The position numbers and the translations under genes were made by a program. Under the pieces are notes generated by a model. That model did not search any database. It saw nothing but the letters and a program-made list of their open reading frames with translations, and was not told the DNA's origin. Below, in pieces: positions 47,724 to 51,903 of a stretch of 51,903 bases of DNA (position 1 is the stretch's first letter; each line of letters begins with the position of its first letter). The stretch is from the NCBI GenBank assembly GCA_002440845.1, contig DJVL01000021.1:9377-61279 (forward strand), written 5' to 3'. The stretch is from Patescibacteria group bacterium UBA6257 (GTDB lineage: Bacteria; Patescibacteriota; Minisyncoccia; UBA6257).

Positions 47724-48824
47724 TTAATTTTTCAACTCTTTTTGCAGTTTTTCCAGCAATTCTCTGGCTTGAGATGATAGTTTATCGGGAGTTTTAATCT
47801 TTATCTCCACATATAAATCTCCCTGACCCGCCTGATTTAAATGTTTTATACCTTTGCCTCTAATTCTAAAAATGCTGCCCGAATCAGTTCCGGCAGGAAT
47901 TTTTAAAATAATTTTTTTCTTGTCTAAGGTTTCAATTTCTTTTTTTGTTCCCAAAGCCGCTTCCGGAAAAGAAATATAAAGCGTGGCAAATAAATCATCA
48001 TTTTTTCTTTCAAAAACTGAATGAGGTTTAATTTTCACCCTAAGATATAAATCTCCTGCCATAGCGCCAAATTTCCCAGCTTCGCCTTCTCTCCTTATTT
48101 TTATCAATTCTCCGTTTCTGGCGCCAACAGGAATTTCTATCTGAAGATTTTTGTTTCCGTAATACCTGCCGTCACCACCGCACACCCGACAGGGCTTTTC
48201 CGGAATCCTGCCTTTGCCCCTGCATTTGGGACAATCAATAATTTGGGTAAAGCTGCCTAAAAAAGTCCTCTGAGTTTCTCTCACCACTCCTTCGCCTTTA
48301 CAATAAAAACAAGTTTTTAATTTAGAATCTGGTTCGTAGCCCTTGCCTTGGCAATGCTCGCAGGCGACATAAGTTTTAAAAGAAATTTCTTTCTTCCCTC
48401 CAAAAGCCGCTTCCTCCAAAGAAATCTCCAAATTAATTTCTATGTCTCTTCCTTTATTTTGATTGGTAAAATCTTTTTTCTTTGAAGCCGTAGCTCCTCC
48501 AAAAAAATCTGAAAAAATATCGCTAAAATCAAAATTTACCGAAGAAAAACCAAAAGGACTTTCTTGCCAGTTAAATCCGCCAAAACCCTGATTAAATCCT
48601 GAACCGCCAGCTTCCGCTCCTTCAAAAACTCTGCCAAATTTATCGTATTGAGCCCGTTTCTGAGGATTAGACAAAACTTGGTAAGCTTCATTTATTTCCT
48701 TAAACTTCTCCGCGTCACCGCCTTTATCTGGATGATATTTGTGGGCTAATTTATAAAAAGCTTTTTTTATCTCTTCCGAAGAAGCGTCTTTAGAAATTCC
48801 TAAAATTTCATAATAATCTTTCAT
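47724..48824 (-). CDS. dnaJ: Chaperone DnaJ
   Basis: The Hsp40 cochaperone of DnaK. The 366 residues: J domain with YHPDKGGD (the HPD motif), a Gly/Phe-rich linker (GGSGFNQGFGGFNWQESPFGF), four CxxCxGxG zinc repeats (CEHCQGKG, CFYCKGEG, CPKCRGKG, CRVCGGDG) and the C-terminal substrate domains ending in LLEKLQKELKN. All four zinc repeats are intact. A membrane protein gene lies between dnaK and dnaJ instead of grpE. Confidence 0.96.
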   Translation of the reverse strand: MKDYYEILGISKDASSEEIKKAFYKLAHKYHPDKGGDAEKFKEINEAYQVLSNPQKRAQYDKFGRVFEGAEAGGSGFNQGFGGFNWQESPFGFSSVNFDFSDIFSDFFGGATASKKKDFTNQNKGRDIEINLEISLEEAAFGGKKEISFKTYVACEHCQGKGYEPDSKLKTCFYCKGEGVVRETQRTFLGSFTQIIDCPKCRGKGRIPEKPCRVCGGDGRYYGNKNLQIEIPVGARNGELIKIRREGEAGKFGAMAGDLYLRVKIKPHSVFERKNDDLFATLYISFPEAALGTKKEIETLDKKKIILKIPAGTDSGSIFRIRGKGIKHLNQAGQGDLYVEIKIKTPDKLSSQARELLEKLQKELKN

Positions 48825-48875
48825 TTTTTAAAATTGCCTCCTTTTAATATTTCTTTTTCTTAGATTTTCACTAAA

Positions 48876-49955
48876 TCAAATTGATAAAAATTTTTTTTCT
48901 ACGCTTCTTGTTTCAATCTTTATTAATTTTGAAGAAATTAAAATCTGAAGAATTATCCAGCTAAAAATTGAGATAACCCAAGAAAAAACTAAATTAAAAA
49001 CACTTAAGAGACCTAGAGCCAAAAAGAAAATAAAAAAGTAAAGAATTGTTTTAAAAATAGGATTGGTAATCGCTGACTGCCAATAATTTTTAATAAAAGC
49101 AATTATCAACGTAGAAAATTTTTCCTCCCCCGTAATTGGAATTTTAAAAACCTCAGAAAGATTTTTTTTTGTTTGCTCGGCCAAGGCTTTCTTCTGGTCT
49201 TCCAAAGTGTTTTTGATAGTTCCGCTTCCGCTAATTCCGCCAAAACTTTCACCAAGATTAATATTGTCCGACTCCGCAGAATTAAATTGTTTATCAATGC
49301 TATGGTTAAGATAATCGTTAACCGTGCCGGAAAAGTCCAAATCGCTATTTAGCGTTTTTATCTGGTTAATCGCGTTATCTAAAAATTTCTCTCCAAGTTG
49401 CTCAAAAAGCTTTCCTTTTTCATTTGATTGCCAGCTTGAAAAATAAAAAAAAGAACAAAAAATTGCTAAAAAAGCCAGAAACAAAAACCAATTTCCGCTC
49501 TTTACAATCCTAAGCCATTTAAGGTTTGATAAATCAGCTGCTTCCTGCCTCATTCTTAAAAGCGCAAGCAGAAAAAACCCAAAGAAAGCTAACCAGAAAT
49601 AAAAAAGGAAAAGGTAATTTTCTGTAACCCGCCTGATCAAAAAAGGGGAAAAGGAAATTAAACTAATTGCCAAAAGCCCCAAAAGAGAATTTTTAAATGG
49701 TAAAGACAGACATAAAACCACCAAAAAAGAAAAATCCACAATCCAGAAAAAAACCAATAGCAAAAAAGGGCGATTGGCAACTAAAAAATTTTCTATTTTT
49801 GAAAAACTGCTTAAACTAAAAAGAACAGCCAGCAAAAAAATAATACTAACCCCGGCGATAAACAACAGGTTTTTTAGAAAAAGAGTTCTGTCGCGAGAGG
49901 CTAATTTATAGTTGCGATAAAAATTAGAGCCTTGAGGCTTAGTGATATCCATCAT
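48876..49955 (-). CDS. Multi-helix membrane protein between dnaK and dnaJ, unknown function
   Basis: About 359 residues with roughly seven membrane helices: five in the first half (about 28-48, 62-82, 86-103, 110-132, 155-174), a soluble loop of ~110 residues (about 180-290) with charged and Gly/Ser-rich sequence (LGESFGGISGSGTIKNTLE), then two final helices (about 300-340) and a short basic tail. I do not recognise the family. I prefer ATG 49955 (MMDITKPQG); an upstream in-frame TTG at 49961 falls in the promoter. A TATAAT hexamer ends 6 nt before that ATG, so the mRNA is predicted to be leaderless. Placement between dnaK and dnaJ suggests a link to protein quality control, but this is only inference. 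Confidence 0.75.
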   Translation of the reverse strand: MMDITKPQGSNFYRNYKLASRDRTLFLKNLLFIAGVSIIFLLAVLFSLSSFSKIENFLVANRPFLLLVFFWIVDFSFLVVLCLSLPFKNSLLGLLAISLISFSPFLIRRVTENYLFLFYFWLAFFGFFLLALLRMRQEAADLSNLKWLRIVKSGNWFLFLAFLAIFCSFFYFSSWQSNEKGKLFEQLGEKFLDNAINQIKTLNSDLDFSGTVNDYLNHSIDKQFNSAESDNINLGESFGGISGSGTIKNTLEDQKKALAEQTKKNLSEVFKIPITGEEKFSTLIIAFIKNYWQSAITNPIFKTILYFFIFFLALGLLSVFNLVFSWVISIFSWIILQILISSKLIKIETRSVEKKFLSI

Positions 49956-49961
49956 AAACAA

Positions 49962-49990
49962 ATTATATCATAAAATCCAAAAACCGCTCA
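49962..49990 (-). promoter_or_regulatory. Promoter giving a predicted leaderless mRNA
   Basis: TTGAGC (complement of 49985-49990), 17 nt, TATAAT (complement of 49962-49967), followed by TTGTTT and ATG. Initiation 6-7 nt past the -10 would fall on or next to the start codon. Confidence 0.6.
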
Positions 49991-50008
49991 AGACAAAACA
50001 AACCCATT

Positions 50009-51903
50009 CTAATTTTTTTCTTCATAATCAGCGTCTTTCGGTTCGTCAGAAGAATTCTTGCCGTTATTGCTGTTTTCTCCTTTATTATTTTCATTGTCCG
50101 GTTTTTGTTGTTGATAAAGAGAAGCGCCTAATTCTGATAAAACCTGAGATAATTCGTTGGTTTTTGTTCTAATCGCTTCAATTTCTTCTTTAGCCAAAGT
50201 ATCCCTCAATTCTTTTATCTTTTCTTCAACTTTGTTTTTTAGGTTTGAAGAAATTTTTTCGCCGGCATCGCGCAAAGTTTTTTCTGCCGTATAAATCAAA
50301 GCTTCGGCGTTATTCTTTGTCTCAACAGCGTCTCTCCTCTTTTGGTCCTGATCTTTAAATTCTTCTGCTTCTTTTTTCAATCTCTCTATTTCTTCTTTTG
50401 AAAGGCCGGAAGAACCCTCTATCCTAATTGATTGGGTTTTCCCGGTAGCTTTGTCTTTTGCAGTGACGTTTAAAATTCCATTAACGTCAATGTCAAACGC
50501 GACTTCAATTTGAGGAATGCCCCGCGGCGCCGGAGGAATACCGTCTAAAATAAACCTGCCCAAACTCTTGCAATCCTTAGCCATTACTCTTTCCCCTTGC
50601 AAAACATTAATCTCTACAGAAGTTTGGTTATCAGCGGCTGTGGAAAAAATTTGATTTTTTGAAGTCGGAATCGTGGTGTTTTTAGGAATCAAAATCGTAT
50701 TGACTTCCCCAAAAGTTTCAATTCCCAAAGACAAAGGCGTAACATCTAAAAGCAAAACATCTCTCATCTCGCCAACAATCACTCCAGCTTCAACAGCCGC
50801 ACCAATAGCCACTACTTCATCGGGATTAATTTCTTTATTGGGTTCTTTATTGAAAAGTTTTTTTACTTCTTCCTGAATCTTGGGCATTCTTGTCTGCCCG
50901 CCAACCAAAACCACTTCTTCAATTTCAGAAATTTTTAAGCCGCAATCTTCAACGGTCTTCTTTGTCAATTCAATTGATTTTTTTATATAATCATCAACCA
51001 ATTGTTCTAATTTTGATCGGCTTAAAGAATAAGAAAGGTGTTTTGGCCCGGAAGCATCTGAAGTGATAAAAGGAAGATTGATTTCTACTTGATTGGTAAA
51101 AGACAATTCCTTTTTTGCCTTTTCTGAGGCCTCTTTTATTCTCTGAAGCGCCAAAGGGTCTTTTCTTAAATCCATATTCTCATCTCTTTTGAAGTTATCT
51201 ATTACCCAATCCATTATCCTTTGGTCAAAATCATCTCCTCCAAGATGAGTGTCGCCTCCTGTGCCTTTGACTTCAATGGTGTCCGGAGAAACGTAAAGAA
51301 CAGAGATGTCAAAAGTCCCGCCTCCAAAATCATAAACCACAATTTCCTGATTCTTTTTTTTGTCCAAACCATAAGCTAAAGCGGCGGCTGTTGGTTCATT
51401 AATAATTCTTCTAATATTTAAACCGGCTATTTCTCCGGCATCTTTCGTAGCTTTCCTTTGGCTATCATCAAAATAAGCCGGGCAAGTAATAACTACATCC
51501 GTTATCTTTTCTCCCAATTTTGCTTCGGCATCAGCCTTAAGTTTTTGAAGAATCATTGCAGAAATTTCCTGAGGTTTATACCAATGGTCACCCATTTTTA
51601 TTTCTACTCCCTCATTATCAGCTTTTCTAATCTCATAAGAAAGCAAACTTTTATCCTGCTGGACTTCATTATCAGAAAAATTTCTGCCAATTAATCTCTT
51701 AACAGAATAAATAGTATTGGCCGGATTGGTAATTGCCTGTCTTCTTGCCAAAGTTCCCACTAACCTTTCACCCGCCTTAGAAATAGCAACAATGGAAGGA
51801 GTGGTTCTTTCGCCTTCTCCGTTTTCAATAATCTTTGGCTGGCCGCCTTCAATAGTAGCCATTGCCGAAAAAGTTGTTCCTAAATCTATACCTAAAACTT
51901 TTG
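50009..51903 (-). CDS. dnaK: Chaperone DnaK (Hsp70), N-terminus cut by the window edge
   Basis: The ATP-dependent chaperone. About 631 residues are visible; the frame continues past the last base with KVLGIDLGTTFSAMATIEGG, so only the initiator and perhaps one or two residues are missing. The ATPase domain has the DLGTTFS phosphate loop, YDFGGGTFDISVLYV and VLVGGQTRMPKIQ. The linker DVLLLDVTPLSLGIET is normal, and the substrate-binding domain includes LQGERVMAKD. The C-terminus is an Asn/Glu/Lys-rich disordered tail (NENNKGENSNNGKNSSDEPK). The membrane protein gene starts 54 nt downstream. Confidence 0.96.
   Translation of the reverse strand, partial: KVLGIDLGTTFSAMATIEGGQPKIIENGEGERTTPSIVAISKAGERLVGTLARRQAITNPANTIYSVKRLIGRNFSDNEVQQDKSLLSYEIRKADNEGVEIKMGDHWYKPQEISAMILQKLKADAEAKLGEKITDVVITCPAYFDDSQRKATKDAGEIAGLNIRRIINEPTAAALAYGLDKKKNQEIVVYDFGGGTFDISVLYVSPDTIEVKGTGGDTHLGGDDFDQRIMDWVIDNFKRDENMDLRKDPLALQRIKEASEKAKKELSFTNQVEINLPFITSDASGPKHLSYSLSRSKLEQLVDDYIKKSIELTKKTVEDCGLKISEIEEVVLVGGQTRMPKIQEEVKKLFNKEPNKEINPDEVVAIGAAVEAGVIVGEMRDVLLLDVTPLSLGIETFGEVNTILIPKNTTIPTSKNQIFSTAADNQTSVEINVLQGERVMAKDCKSLGRFILDGIPPAPRGIPQIEVAFDIDVNGILNVTAKDKATGKTQSIRIEGSSGLSKEEIERLKKEAEEFKDQDQKRRDAVETKNNAEALIYTAEKTLRDAGEKISSNLKNKVEEKIKELRDTLAKEEIEAIRTKTNELSQVLSELGASLYQQQKPDNENNKGENSNNGKNSSDEPKDADYEEKN

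Overview
This window looks like a piece of a Patescibacteria / Candidate Phyla Radiation genome, most likely a Parcubacteria-type organism. It is AT-rich with compact, tightly packed genes. The S10-spc ribosomal protein cluster runs L15-S5 with only 46 nt between them, so there is no L30 gene. S14 is the short zinc-ribbon type. Surface proteins typical of this group are present (DUF4012, Gmad2, M23, SIMPL). TGA acts as a stop codon (for example acpS and the DUF4012-murJ junction), so this is ordinary code 11. Nearly everything is on the minus strand. Recurrent promoters of the form TTGACT-17 nt-TATAAT are visible.

Layout. Positions 1-3545 hold envelope and accessory genes: a broken copy of an M23 peptidase, a truncated Gmad2 lipoprotein-like gene, a SplB-like radical SAM gene, the intact M23 gene, a DUF167 gene and a discrete ~140-nt structured RNA. 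Positions 3573-10500 hold ndk, rplU, tRNA-Glu and a division/wall cluster transcribed mraZ-rsmH-ftsL-ftsI-murF, preceded by what looks like a MraZ autoregulatory operator. Positions 10759-15277 hold an acyl module: ackA-pta-acpS on the plus strand meeting thiolase-DUF35-ACP on the minus strand tail to tail with no gap. Positions 15432-18780 hold a SPASM radical SAM gene, a secreted NodB-like protein, an RRM protein and an FtsB/DivIC-like gene. Positions 18804-24050 are an overlapping DUF4012-murJ-lepA operon, and 24212-24783 is an unusually long RNase P RNA. Positions 24855-31166 hold RNase H, a DHH phosphoesterase, pgk, SIMPL, tpiA, a small exporter, map and adk. Positions 31153-46560 are a fused spc-S10-str block (secY up to rpsL) including tuf and fusA. 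Positions 46651-51903 hold rmuC and dnaK-(membrane protein)-dnaJ, with dnaK cut by the window edge.

How it works together. The window mixes translation (ribosomal proteins, EF-Tu, EF-G, LepA, map), wall synthesis and division (dcw genes, MurJ, FtsB-like), lower glycolysis and substrate-level ATP formation (tpiA, pgk, ackA, pta), and a small carrier-protein/thiolase set whose product is unknown.

The most unusual content is repeat biology. (i) Degenerate tandem decamers with consensus TTGAGATACA occur in five intergenic leaders. (ii) A four-unit array of ~40-bp hairpins with covarying stems lies between tpiA and the SIMPL gene. (iii) Palindromes and short tandem repeats have inserted in frame into proteins (the SplB-like protein, LepA, the Gmad2 protein) and into RNase P RNA. 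All functional statements come from reading sequence and recognising families; no database search was run.
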